Positions 35,690 through 44,148 of a stretch of 44,148 nucleotides of DNA are shown piece after piece; within the stretch, counting starts at the first letter, position 1; each line of letters opens with the position of its first letter. Below the pieces are notes generated by a model. That model was given only the letters and a program-made list of their open reading frames with translations. It was not told the origin of the DNA and ran no database searches. A program made the position numbers and the translations under genes. This DNA comes from Pseudomonadota bacterium. Lineage in GTDB: Bacteria; Desulfobacterota; Desulfobacteria; Desulfobacterales; Desulfatibacillaceae. The DNA lies in NCBI GenBank assembly GCA_018829095.1, contig JAHJUF010000452.1:1-44148 (forward strand). The letters are read 5' to 3'.

Positions 35690-36511
35690 TTACTTCCGGT
35701 AGATGCTGGGCTTGATATAGCGGAAAGAGTGGGTGATGGGCGAAAGGCTCTCCGAGTGGCCGATAAAGAGGTAACCACCCGGTTTCAAACAGGAATAGAA
35801 CCGGCTGACCAGGGATTCCTGGGTTTTTTTGTCAAAGTAGATCATGACGTTCCGGCAGAAGATGGCGTCAAACGGGTGGATGAACAAGGCCCGTTCCATG
35901 AGGTTCTGGTGCTTGAAGGTTACCAGCCGTCGGACCGGGGCCTTGACCTGGAACAGTCCTTCCCGGGCCCCCACCCCCTTTTTGAAATACCTTCTCTGGA
36001 GGATGACCGGAAGGCTGGCGATGCGGGAAGCCGGATAAATGGCCTGGCGGGCCTGTTCTATGATCTGGGTGGAGATGTCCGTGGCCAGGATCTGGACATG
36101 GAGGCCCGAGACCTCCCGGAAATACTCCAGGATGCTGATGGCCAGGCTGTATGGTTCCTCCCCGCTGGAACAACCGGCTGACCAGATCCTCAGCTTCACA
36201 GCTTGGTCCTCCCGGCCTCGAAGTTCCGGATAGACCTCGCTCTCCAGAAAATCGAAGTGGCTTTTTTCCCGGAAGAAGCTGGTCTTGTTCGTAGAGATGG
36301 CGTTCAACATGTTCACCAGCTCCGCGCCATCGTCCTGCACGGCTAGGTAGTCGCAGTATTCCTCGAAGCTCTTGACCCCGAGGGCCCGAAGCCGGGCCGT
36401 GAGGCGGGAACGCACCAGTTCCCTTTTCCCCTCGTGGAGGTGGATCCCGCTTTTGGTGTACACGAGGGCCCGGAGCCGGGTGAATCCCCTGTCGGTCAGG
36501 CTGTTGGTCAT
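35690..36511 (-). CDS. cheR: CheR-type chemoreceptor methyltransferase
   Basis: This 273-residue protein has the CheR build: a helical N-terminal domain (about 1-80) and a SAM-binding C-terminal domain (about 85-270). Motifs: STNKTSFFRE (about 73-82), SAM motif I IWSAGCSSGEEPYSLAI (about 109-125), ILATDIS (about 142) and FCRNVMIYFDKKTQ (about 226-239), ending with LFIGHSESL. CheR methylates glutamates of chemoreceptors. No chemotaxis receptor, CheA, CheW or CheB is in the window, so this is an orphan gene. The ATG overlaps the stop of the amidohydrolase gene (ATGA), so the two are co-translated. Confidence 0.93.
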   Translation of the reverse strand: MTNSLTDRGFTRLRALVYTKSGIHLHEGKRELVRSRLTARLRALGVKSFEEYCDYLAVQDDGAELVNMLNAISTNKTSFFREKSHFDFLESEVYPELRGREDQAVKLRIWSAGCSSGEEPYSLAISILEYFREVSGLHVQILATDISTQIIEQARQAIYPASRIASLPVILQRRYFKKGVGAREGLFQVKAPVRRLVTFKHQNLMERALFIHPFDAIFCRNVMIYFDKKTQESLVSRFYSCLKPGGYLFIGHSESLSPITHSFRYIKPSIYRK

Positions 36512-37371
36512 GGCGCGCCGGTTTCCTCCGGGGACGAATGGTCCCTACAATCCCCTCCCCGGACCAGTTCCAGGGCGTTTTCCCAGAACACCCGGCGGTA
36601 AAAGCTTTCGGGCAGATCCATTCCCGCCAGGTTCTCAATCTCCGATTCCCGGGGAAAAATCAGGTTGGGGAAGTCCGAGCCGTACACGATGCGGTCCTCC
36701 CGGCCGGCCAGGGACAAAGCCCCCTGGTCATAGGAGAATCCCGGGAGGAAGCTGAAGGAAGTGTCCAGGACCAGGCCCGGGAATCGGTCCACAATTTCCA
36801 GGAACCGCGCGTATTCCAGGCCCCCCATGTGGGCCACGTTGGCCCGAAGGTCCGGGAAACGTTCCATGAGGGTAAGAAAGGCGTCCGCGCCCACGAAAGG
36901 GTTGCCCACCGGGCCGGTGCCCACGTGGAAAAGGATTCGCCCTTTCCTTTCCCGGATCAGTTCGTAAAGGGGAAAGAGCCGCTCGTCATAGGGATAAAAA
37001 CACTGGACCAGGAGCTGGAGCTTGAAACCCAGGATGCGGGGATGCTCCAGCAATTCCTCCGCCATGGCCAGGGCATCAGGATCATCGGGATGATAAGCCG
37101 CGAAACAATACAGGTTTTCATACTCGTCCAGGACCTTGAGGTTCCAGTCGTTGAGCCACCGGGCCACGCCTTTTCTGTGGGCATAGTTGGAATAGACCAC
37201 CAATTCCACGCCTCGTTCGGCCAGGTGATCCATGCATTCACGATAATAGAGGTGGTGGATGACGTCCCAACCGTAATCGGAGACAAATCGTTCCCAGATG
37301 GCATCAAACATCCGGTCCGGAAACAAATGGACATGAAAATCGGCAATTCGCGGAGGCAGTTTGGAAAGCAC
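36508..37371 (-). CDS. Amidohydrolase-family TIM-barrel protein
   Basis: This 287-residue protein belongs to the amidohydrolase-2 group (decarboxylases and hydrolases with a TIM barrel). It begins with the metal site IADFHVHLF (His13 and His15), continues with FHVGTGPVGNP (a likely His ligand), VAHMGGLEY and ends with the catalytic-type Asp in VYGSDFPNLIFP. The substrate is unknown. The ATG at 37371 gives a start that fits; the Shine-Dalgarno is unclear. The gene overlaps cheR by four bases, an unusual partner. Upstream, 196 bases separate it from the divergent Cys-motif gene. Confidence 0.85.
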   Translation of the reverse strand: MLSKLPPRIADFHVHLFPDRMFDAIWERFVSDYGWDVIHHLYYRECMDHLAERGVELVVYSNYAHRKGVARWLNDWNLKVLDEYENLYCFAAYHPDDPDALAMAEELLEHPRILGFKLQLLVQCFYPYDERLFPLYELIRERKGRILFHVGTGPVGNPFVGADAFLTLMERFPDLRANVAHMGGLEYARFLEIVDRFPGLVLDTSFSFLPGFSYDQGALSLAGREDRIVYGSDFPNLIFPRESEIENLAGMDLPESFYRRVFWENALELVRGGDCRDHSSPEETGAP

Positions 37372-37567
37372 GGGGACCCTCTTGGCCGGATCTTTGGCGA
37401 AATGAATGTTGTGGAAACATAAAGGGGCGTGTCCAGCCCGTCAAGATGAAAGAAAGGCACAAGTCCGCCTGATTGGAAACTTGTAAAACTCGGGTAAGGA
37501 TGGTACTTAAGTCCCACTCGACTCCGGGCCTTGCGGCCCCTTTTTCCAGGAGGATGCAACCAGAAAA

Positions 37568-37888
37568 TTGAACGCCTCCGATTCTGTCCAGGCCAAGAGC
37601 CTTTCCGCCCCCCCATGCTTCGGCATCCTGGAGGAAGTGTTCCCCCTGGGGACGGAAGGGTTGCGTCAGTCTCCTCCGCGCTGCATGGGTTGCTCACGAA
37701 AGACGGAATGCCTGCGAACAGCCCTGCGGGGTCCCCAGGGGCTGGCCTTCCGGGGAGAGAAGCTCAAAGCTGCGGACAACGCAGGCCTACTGGGCTTCTG
37801 GAGCCGATGGTCCAGAAAGAAGCATCTCCACAGGATGAGCGCCGAAGCCCGGAAGAAGGATTCCGAACCAAATCCGGGTGAGCCTTGA
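37568..37888 (+). CDS. Small Cys-motif protein, unknown
   Basis: This 106-residue protein has a Cys triad (Cys39, Cys42, Cys48 in CMGCSRKTEC) followed by LRTAL, a helical stretch AADNAGLLG and a basic-aromatic block FWSRWSRKK (77-85). The combination of a Cys cluster and the RWSRKK block looks like a conserved small protein of anaerobic Proteobacteria, perhaps metal-binding; I cannot name a family. The start is TTG at 37568, 14 bases after an AGGAGG, so the exact start is uncertain. It ends 24 bases before pgk and is probably co-transcribed with it. TTGTAA and TACTTA, 17 bases apart (37481-37509), may be its promoter. Confidence 0.6.
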   Translation: MNASDSVQAKSLSAPPCFGILEEVFPLGTEGLRQSPPRCMGCSRKTECLRTALRGPQGLAFRGEKLKAADNAGLLGFWSRWSRKKHLHRMSAEARKKDSEPNPGEP

Positions 37889-37912
37889 CCCAAGAAACCT
37901 CTGGAAAGAACC

Positions 37913-39115
<1,203 letters not shown>

Positions 39116-39167
39116 AACCCATGGGGTCCTTGGCCTTCAGGGCCGTGGACGGGGGAAAGATATCAAC

Positions 39168-40229
39168 GTGGCCCACTGGATGTACAGAGAGGAATTAAGC
39201 GCCCAGAACCGCTTGAGGCGGTCTGTGTACCAGGTGTTGCGGGACAACCTGGACCAGCAGGTGATCAAATACGCCCTCATCAATTCCTACAAGCGCTTCA
39301 CGGAATCCCGGACCCTTTATCCCTTTGTGGAAAAGCGGGAGCTAAAGCCCAGAGCCCGCATCCCCCAGCAGGAATACGAATCCCAAAGCGCGTTTCTGAT
39401 CATCTTCGTGGAGGACACTCTCCCCTCCATTTACAAAAAATACATCCGCTTCTTCGACTCCAACAAGACCACCAAGACCAACCTGGTGAATTCAAAGGCC
39501 GTCCCCCTGACCCAGGACCTGGATCGCAACTTGAAGCACATGGAAAACCTGCGCTTCTTCGATTTCCTGGAAAACCTGCTTCCCGTGGACTACGCCCTCC
39601 TCATACAGCGGGACCCGGCCACCCGGGCACGCAACCGTTACAGCCTGACTCATTACCATGTCCGGGTGGACTGGCCCATCGCCGACGCCGCAGAAGACCT
39701 GGCGCGCAACCTTCGCTACATTTCCAAGGATTTGTACGAGAAGGGGGAGAGCTATGCGGAGGATCTCCAGAAGAAATTTTTTGAATTCCACGGTGTGCCC
39801 GTAATGAGCGGCGGCAGGCGGACGGCGGCCATCGTGGCGGCCCAGTTTTTGCGACGCCTCTCCTGCATCTCCACAGTCTACGTGGGCTCCAGCGAATCCA
39901 GGTCCCTTATGTGCATTTCCGAAAGGAACATTTCCAAGACCGCCCTCATGAAGCTCTCCGGTGCGGAGATGTCCACCATCGCGGAATCCGCCAGCATTTC
40001 CCTTTCCAGCTTCAAGAAAAACTACTTGGTGGCCCGGGAGGGTTCCTCCGGGGTGGCCGTGTTCCGGGCCATCTACACCCAGACCAGTCACGCAAGACCG
40101 CCTGAGGACGGCAAGCTCCGGGATCTCAAGAGCGACGTCCATTGGCTGACCGTGGAATCCCAGCACCTCCTGCCAGCGCCGGAAGTGTGGCGCTTCGCTC
40201 CTCTGCCCTATAACGTGATCTACAGTTGA
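39168..40229 (+). CDS. Conserved-looking protein of unknown function
   Basis: This protein of about 353 residues lies 52 bases after pgk. I do not recognise it. It has no signal peptide and no transmembrane segment. It is rich in Arg, Lys and Tyr (RLRRSVYQVLRDNLDQQ, NSYKRFTESRTLYPFVEKREL), and a central part (about 200-290) contains MSGGRRTAAIVAAQFLRR and YVGSSESRSLMCISERN. Start: GTG at 39168 is preceded by GGGGGAAAG; the ATG at 39180 has no Shine-Dalgarno. It is convergent with the DUF3786 gene. Codon usage is like the neighbours, so it is a normal resident gene. Confidence 0.8.
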   Translation: MAHWMYREELSAQNRLRRSVYQVLRDNLDQQVIKYALINSYKRFTESRTLYPFVEKRELKPRARIPQQEYESQSAFLIIFVEDTLPSIYKKYIRFFDSNKTTKTNLVNSKAVPLTQDLDRNLKHMENLRFFDFLENLLPVDYALLIQRDPATRARNRYSLTHYHVRVDWPIADAAEDLARNLRYISKDLYEKGESYAEDLQKKFFEFHGVPVMSGGRRTAAIVAAQFLRRLSCISTVYVGSSESRSLMCISERNISKTALMKLSGAEMSTIAESASISLSSFKKNYLVAREGSSGVAVFRAIYTQTSHARPPEDGKLRDLKSDVHWLTVESQHLLPAPEVWRFAPLPYNVIYS

Positions 40230-40256
40230 GCAGCGGTCCCAAAATGCGTCTGACGC

Positions 40257-40279
40257 TCCATGGTGGCATTGCCCATGGA
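40257..40279. terminator. Small inverted repeat between convergent genes
   Basis: TCCATGG (40257-40263) and CCATGGA (40273-40279) form a 7-base hairpin with a 9-base loop in the 91-base spacer between the unknown gene and the convergent DUF3786 gene. No T-run follows, so termination here is only a possibility. Confidence 0.3.
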
Positions 40280-40320
40280 CGCCATCCATCCTGCTGAAGC
40301 CATTTCGCGCCCCCCCTATC

Positions 40321-40935
40321 CTACCGGGACAAGGACATGAGCCGGTAGACCAGCATCCCGGCCAGCCAGGCCAGATCCTCCGGGGACAGGATCCGTCCCG
40401 CGCTCCGGTCGAACAGGATGTTGGCGTTGGCCGGGAACTCGTCGTCCCCCTCCCACAAAACCATGCGAACGGGCACCCTGGGCAGGGGCAAAAAATCCCA
40501 GGCGTGATCCCCAACAGGAGCCCGGCTGCCCGAAAGCCTTTCAGCCGCCCGGGCCAGGCCCTTGGGATCGTTTCCGAACGCCCTGATCAAGGGAACCACC
40601 GCCCGCTTGGAAAAGGCGCTGTCGTAGAATCCGGCGCCGGGAATCTCCCGGTAGGCCACCCAATCCTCCTGGGGAAGGGCATCAAAATCACCTTGGAGGT
40701 AATGAAGCAGGATCACCTGTTCCTGAATGGGAACCTCCTTGCCCGGGTCCGTCTCGTCCTTGTAGGTGAATTCGGGAAGCTCCACTTTGTACACGCGGTT
40801 CAGGAAAGGCACCCGCAGGGTCCTTTCATCCTTCGCGGCAAAACCCGAATGATCGGCCATCTCCCTGGCCGTGTATGCGCAGAGATCCTTCACGGCCAAG
40901 CGCTTGGCCTCGATGTAGTCATCCACCCGTGCCAT
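40321..40935 (-). CDS. DUF3786 domain protein
   Basis: This 204-residue soluble protein matches the pattern of DUF3786: a C-terminal part with VAYREIPGAGFYDSAFSKRAV, LPRVPVRMVLWEGDDEFPANANILFD and a final LSPEDLAWLAGMLVYRL. The function of this family is unknown; it occurs mostly in anaerobes. The ATG at 40935 follows AGGAGG closely and starts 19 bases after the mnmG stop, so the two are probably in one transcript. The family assignment rests on remembered pattern, not on a search. Confidence 0.8.
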   Translation of the reverse strand: MARVDDYIEAKRLAVKDLCAYTAREMADHSGFAAKDERTLRVPFLNRVYKVELPEFTYKDETDPGKEVPIQEQVILLHYLQGDFDALPQEDWVAYREIPGAGFYDSAFSKRAVVPLIRAFGNDPKGLARAAERLSGSRAPVGDHAWDFLPLPRVPVRMVLWEGDDEFPANANILFDRSAGRILSPEDLAWLAGMLVYRLMSLSR

Positions 40936-40954
40936 GAAATCCTCCTGGTTTCTT

Positions 40955-42859
40955 TCAGAGGGCCGGCTCCTGGCCAGCTCCGGACCCGGCCCTGCGGCCG
41001 GCTTTGATGGAAATGGCCAGGGCCCACAGGGCCGCCGGGGTGATTCCCTCCATGCGGGACGCCTGGCCCACGGATCGCGGCCGAAGCTCTGCCAGCTTCT
41101 CCTTCAACTCATTGGAGAGCCCGTGAACCGATGCATAATCGAAATCCTCCGGTATGACCCGCTGCTCCAGGTCCCGGAAGCCCTCCACCTGGCGTATCTG
41201 CCTGGCGATGTATCCTTCGTACTTGACCTCGATCTCCACCTGTTGTTCCACCCGAGGGTTCAGGGGCTCCGGTGGTGGGGCCAGGGCCTTGACCGCCCGG
41301 TAATCCAGCTCAGTCCTTTTCAGAAGCTGGGATAGGGGTGTAGCCATTTCCAGGGGCGCGGTTTTCCGGTCCCGGAGATAATCATTCACCTCCGGCCCTG
41401 GTTTGATGATCCTGGCGGAGATTCTTTGTATCTCCTTCTGGCAATGCCTTCCGCGTTCCTCCATGGCATCAAGGGCCTCCCGGTCCACGAGACCCAGTTC
41501 GAACCCGTGGCCCATAAGGCGCAAATCCGCATTGTCCTCCCGCAATAGGAGCCGGTACTCGGCCCGGGAGGTGAACATCCGGTATGGCTCGCTGGTTCCC
41601 CGGGTGACCAGGTCGTCCACCAGGACACCCATGTAGGCTTCGGAGCGGGACAGAAAAAAGGGGGGCCTCCCCTGGACTCGGCAGGCCGCGTTGATGCCTG
41701 CCCACATCCCCTGGGCGGCGGCCTCCTCGTACCCGGAAGTGCCATTGATCTGCCCGGCGGAGAACAGGCCGGCCACCTTCTTGGTTTCCAGGGTGGACAA
41801 GAGCTGGGTGGGGAGCAGGTAGTCGTACTCAATGGCGTAGGCCGGCCGGATGATTTCAGCTTCATCCAGGCCCCGCACCGAGCGCACCAGCTCAGTCTGG
41901 ATGTTCACGGGCAGACTGTTGCCCAGGCCTGAGGCGTAGATCTCGTGGGAATCCAGGCCCTCGGGTTCCAGGATGACCTGGTGGCTGTCCCGTTCCCGGA
42001 ACTTGACCACCTTGTCCTCCAGGCTGGGGCAGTAGCGGGCCGGAATTCCTTTCACCACACCACCGTAAAGAGCGGACCTCTCCAGGTTTTGCCTCACGAT
42101 TTCGTGAGTGCGTTCGCTGGTTCGGCCCAGGTAGCTAGGGACCTGGGGCAAGGGGATTCCGGTGGTGTACAGAGATAAAGCACGGGGGCTCTCCTCTCCG
42201 GGATGGGGGGTGAAACAGGAGAAATCAATGGTCCTTTTGTCCAGGCGGGCGGGGGTGCCGGTTTTCATCCGGCCCATGATGAAACCGAGATCTCGGAGTT
42301 GGACGGCCAGGGCGTAGGAGGCGAACTCCCCTGCCCTGCCAGCCTGGATAGAGGTGTGCCCGATGTGCACGAGGCCGGAAAGGAAGGTGCCCGTGGCCAG
42401 AATCACAAAGGGGGCCTGGTGGTGGAATCCCGTCTGGTCTTCCACCCCCCGGACCCGCCCAGCCTCGATCAACAGTTTCGCCACCAGGGCCTGCTTCAGG
42501 TCCAGGTTCTCCCGATGGGCCAGAAGACCGAGCATTTCTTTGTGGTAGAGGAGCTTGTCGTTCTGGGTTCGGGACGACTGGACAGCCGGACCCTTCCGGG
42601 TGTTCAGGGTCCGGTGCTGGATGGCGGTTTTGTCCGCCACCCGGGCCATGAACCCGCCCAGGGCGTCTATTTCCTTGACCAGCTGCCCCTTGCCCGTGCC
42701 TCCCACCGAGGGGCTGCACGGCATCCAGCCCACGGTGTCCACGTTGCCGCACAGGACCAGGACCCGGACGCCCATTCCCGAGGCGGCCAGGGCGGCCTCG
42801 CAGCCAGCGTGGCCCGCTCCGATGACGATGACGTCGTAGTTTTGTTCGCTTGAGCTCAT
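40955..42859 (-). CDS. mnmG: tRNA uridine 5-carboxymethylaminomethyl modification enzyme MnmG
   Basis: MnmG (GidA), with MnmE, puts carboxymethylaminomethyl on U34 of certain tRNAs, using FAD and methylenetetrahydrofolate. The 634-residue protein has the N-terminal FAD-binding motif VIGAGHAGCEAA (12-23), MPCSPSVGGTGKGQLVKEIDALGG (about 46), the substrate loop GRMKTGTPARLDKRT and CPSLEDKVVKF, and the C-terminal helical domain with GYIARQ and EGITPAALWAL. ATG at 42859. It is preceded by the thiolase gene 23 bases upstream and followed by the DUF3786 gene. mnmE is not in the window. Confidence 0.97.
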   Translation of the reverse strand: MSSSEQNYDVIVIGAGHAGCEAALAASGMGVRVLVLCGNVDTVGWMPCSPSVGGTGKGQLVKEIDALGGFMARVADKTAIQHRTLNTRKGPAVQSSRTQNDKLLYHKEMLGLLAHRENLDLKQALVAKLLIEAGRVRGVEDQTGFHHQAPFVILATGTFLSGLVHIGHTSIQAGRAGEFASYALAVQLRDLGFIMGRMKTGTPARLDKRTIDFSCFTPHPGEESPRALSLYTTGIPLPQVPSYLGRTSERTHEIVRQNLERSALYGGVVKGIPARYCPSLEDKVVKFRERDSHQVILEPEGLDSHEIYASGLGNSLPVNIQTELVRSVRGLDEAEIIRPAYAIEYDYLLPTQLLSTLETKKVAGLFSAGQINGTSGYEEAAAQGMWAGINAACRVQGRPPFFLSRSEAYMGVLVDDLVTRGTSEPYRMFTSRAEYRLLLREDNADLRLMGHGFELGLVDREALDAMEERGRHCQKEIQRISARIIKPGPEVNDYLRDRKTAPLEMATPLSQLLKRTELDYRAVKALAPPPEPLNPRVEQQVEIEVKYEGYIARQIRQVEGFRDLEQRVIPEDFDYASVHGLSNELKEKLAELRPRSVGQASRMEGITPAALWALAISIKAGRRAGSGAGQEPAL

Positions 42860-42882
42860 GGTTCAGGAGGCAGCCGCGTCAT

Positions 42883-44058
42883 TCAACGCTTCACCACCAG
42901 GGCCACGGCCTCGCCGCCTCCCAGGCACAGGGAGGCGCAACCGGTCTTCACGTCCCGGCGGATCATTTCATGGATCAGGGTCACCAGGACCCGGCAACCC
43001 GATGCACCGATGGGATGGCCCAGGGCCACGCTGCCGCCGTTCACGTTCACCTTTTCCGGGGGGAGGCCAAGCTCCCGCATCACCGCAACGGTAGACCCGG
43101 AAAACGCCTCGTTGATCTCGAAAAGATCCACGTCAGCCAGGCCGATGCCTTCCTTGTCCAAAACCTTGGGCACGGCCCAAATGGGGGCCACCAGGACGTA
43201 TTTCATGTCAATGCCATAGGAGGCCTGGGCTCCGATGGTTGCCAGGACCTTGCAGCCCCTTTTCTCGGCCTCCTCCCGGGACATGACCACCACGGCGGCG
43301 GCGCCGTCGCTGATGACGGAGGCGTTGCCCGCCGTGCCCACCCCCCCGTCCTTCTTGAAGGCCGGCCTCATGGCTGCCAGGGCCTCGTAAGGAGTATCCC
43401 GTGGGCACTCGTCCGTGTCGAAAAGGGTGTCACCCTTCCGCCCCTTGAGGGTAACCGGTGCGATCTCCGGGACGAACCGGCCGGACCCTATGGATTCCAT
43501 GGCCCGGCGGTAGCTCTCGGCCGCGTAGCGGTCCTGGTCTTCCCGGTTCACGCCATATCTCTCCGAGCAAAGCTCATTGGACATGCCCATATGAAAATCG
43601 TTCACTATATCCCACAGGCCATCGTGGAACATGTGGTCCTGGATGGTGCCCGGCCCCATGCGGTAACCGAACCGGGCTTTTTCCAGAAAATAAGGGGCCA
43701 TGCTCATGGTCTCCATGCCACCGGCCACCACCACCCTGGCGTCCCCCAGTTGGATGGCCTGGGCTGCCAGCATGACAGCCTTCAAGGCCGACCCGCAGAC
43801 CTTGTTGATGGTGAAACACTCGGCTTCCCAGGGCAGGCCCGCCTTCACTGCGGCCTGCTTGGCCGGGTTCTGACCGTAGCCGCAGGGAAGAACCTGTCCC
43901 ATGATGACCTCATTCACCGACTCGTCGGGAATGTCGGCCCGGGTTATGGCTTCCCGGATGACAAGGGCTCCCAGGTCCGTGGCGCCGGTCTGGCCCAGGC
44001 TTCCATTGAAGGTTCCCAGGGGGGTGCGTACCGCGCTGACAATAACCGCTTCCTGCAT
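42883..44058 (-). CDS. Acetyl-CoA acetyltransferase (thiolase)
   Basis: Thiolase condenses two acetyl-CoA or cleaves acetoacetyl-CoA. The 391-residue protein has the catalytic Cys88 (NKVCGSALK), His348 (NGGSVALGHPIGASG) and the second Cys378 (CLGGGEAVAL). The overall length and GQVLPCGYGQNPAKQA region fit the biosynthetic-type thiolase, although degradative thiolases are close. ATG at 44058 follows AAGGAGA. It is the first gene of the run thiolase-mnmG-DUF3786. The 90 bases to the window end show no gene. Confidence 0.95.
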   Translation of the reverse strand: MQEAVIVSAVRTPLGTFNGSLGQTGATDLGALVIREAITRADIPDESVNEVIMGQVLPCGYGQNPAKQAAVKAGLPWEAECFTINKVCGSALKAVMLAAQAIQLGDARVVVAGGMETMSMAPYFLEKARFGYRMGPGTIQDHMFHDGLWDIVNDFHMGMSNELCSERYGVNREDQDRYAAESYRRAMESIGSGRFVPEIAPVTLKGRKGDTLFDTDECPRDTPYEALAAMRPAFKKDGGVGTAGNASVISDGAAAVVVMSREEAEKRGCKVLATIGAQASYGIDMKYVLVAPIWAVPKVLDKEGIGLADVDLFEINEAFSGSTVAVMRELGLPPEKVNVNGGSVALGHPIGASGCRVLVTLIHEMIRRDVKTGCASLCLGGGEAVALVVKR

Positions 44059-44148
44059 GGATGAATCTCCTTAGGGATGGGTTTCGAATCGATATTTTTC
44101 CTCAAGTGGGGAAATCCGCCTCCTGGGTCGCGGTCCTCATGTGGGACC

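Noticed and set aside
37531-37881. 116-codon plus frame overlapping the Cys-motif gene
   Set aside because: It has a Pro/Gly/Ser-rich sequence without motifs; the other frame carries the Cys triad and RWSRKK block and is followed closely by pgk.

Overview
The window is about 44 kb of GC-rich bacterial chromosome. It is almost entirely coding and most genes are housekeeping. The gene set suggests an anaerobic Gram-negative bacterium of the Desulfobacterota (former Deltaproteobacteria), but this is an inference from gene content, not a search result. The supporting features are LptE and a GT9 heptosyltransferase-like gene (LPS outer membrane), a Na+-pump decarboxylase beta subunit, a CooC-type nickel ATPase (CO dehydrogenase maturation), DUF3786 and a short-form ThiC. 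I found no tRNA, rRNA, CRISPR array, insertion sequence or prophage.

Layout. 1-6235 (minus): dynamin-like GTPase, ParA-like ATPase, Xaa-Pro peptidase, XerD-type recombinase and the 5' part of hisD, which runs off the window. 6488-9012 (plus): HD-domain protein overlapping a Na+/Pi cotransporter with a PhoU-like tail. 9052-9774 (minus): metallophosphoesterase. 10055-10392 (plus): rpsT with promoter and terminator, convergent with leuS-lptE (minus, 13631-10435). 13822-26354 (plus): RNase G, decarboxylase beta and gamma-like subunits, a LysM-like membrane protein, then purB, a lipoprotein, yajC, secD, secF, dprA and topA, with overlaps or short gaps.

26387-26949: a small winged-helix-like protein divergent from an FmdB zinc ribbon, with an inverted repeat between them. 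27101-27886: murI, whose stop codon overlaps that of a convergent six-gene minus-strand run (33069-27881): AcuC-type deacetylase, AcuB-like CBS-ACT protein, PrmA, metallo-beta-lactamase-fold hydrolase, CobB sirtuin and GT9 glycosyltransferase. cooC (minus) is divergent from a TPP riboswitch and thiC (plus). An orphan CheR and an amidohydrolase (minus) follow, then a Cys-motif protein, pgk and an unknown protein (plus). DUF3786, mnmG and an acetyl-CoA acetyltransferase (minus) end the window.

No obvious new defence or mobile system is visible. The two most interesting groups are the run that places two unrelated lysine deacylases (AcuC-like and sirtuin) with an AcuB-like sensor and the L11 lysine methyltransferase PrmA, and the run that places a dynamin-like GTPase beside an orphan ParA ATPase and XerD. 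Two small proteins of unknown function flank pgk. At the left edge hisD changes codon usage sharply near position 300-350, which looks like a recombination or assembly junction. TTG or GTG start codons are frequent here (rpsT, secD, topA, xerD, prmA, the GT9 gene and others).
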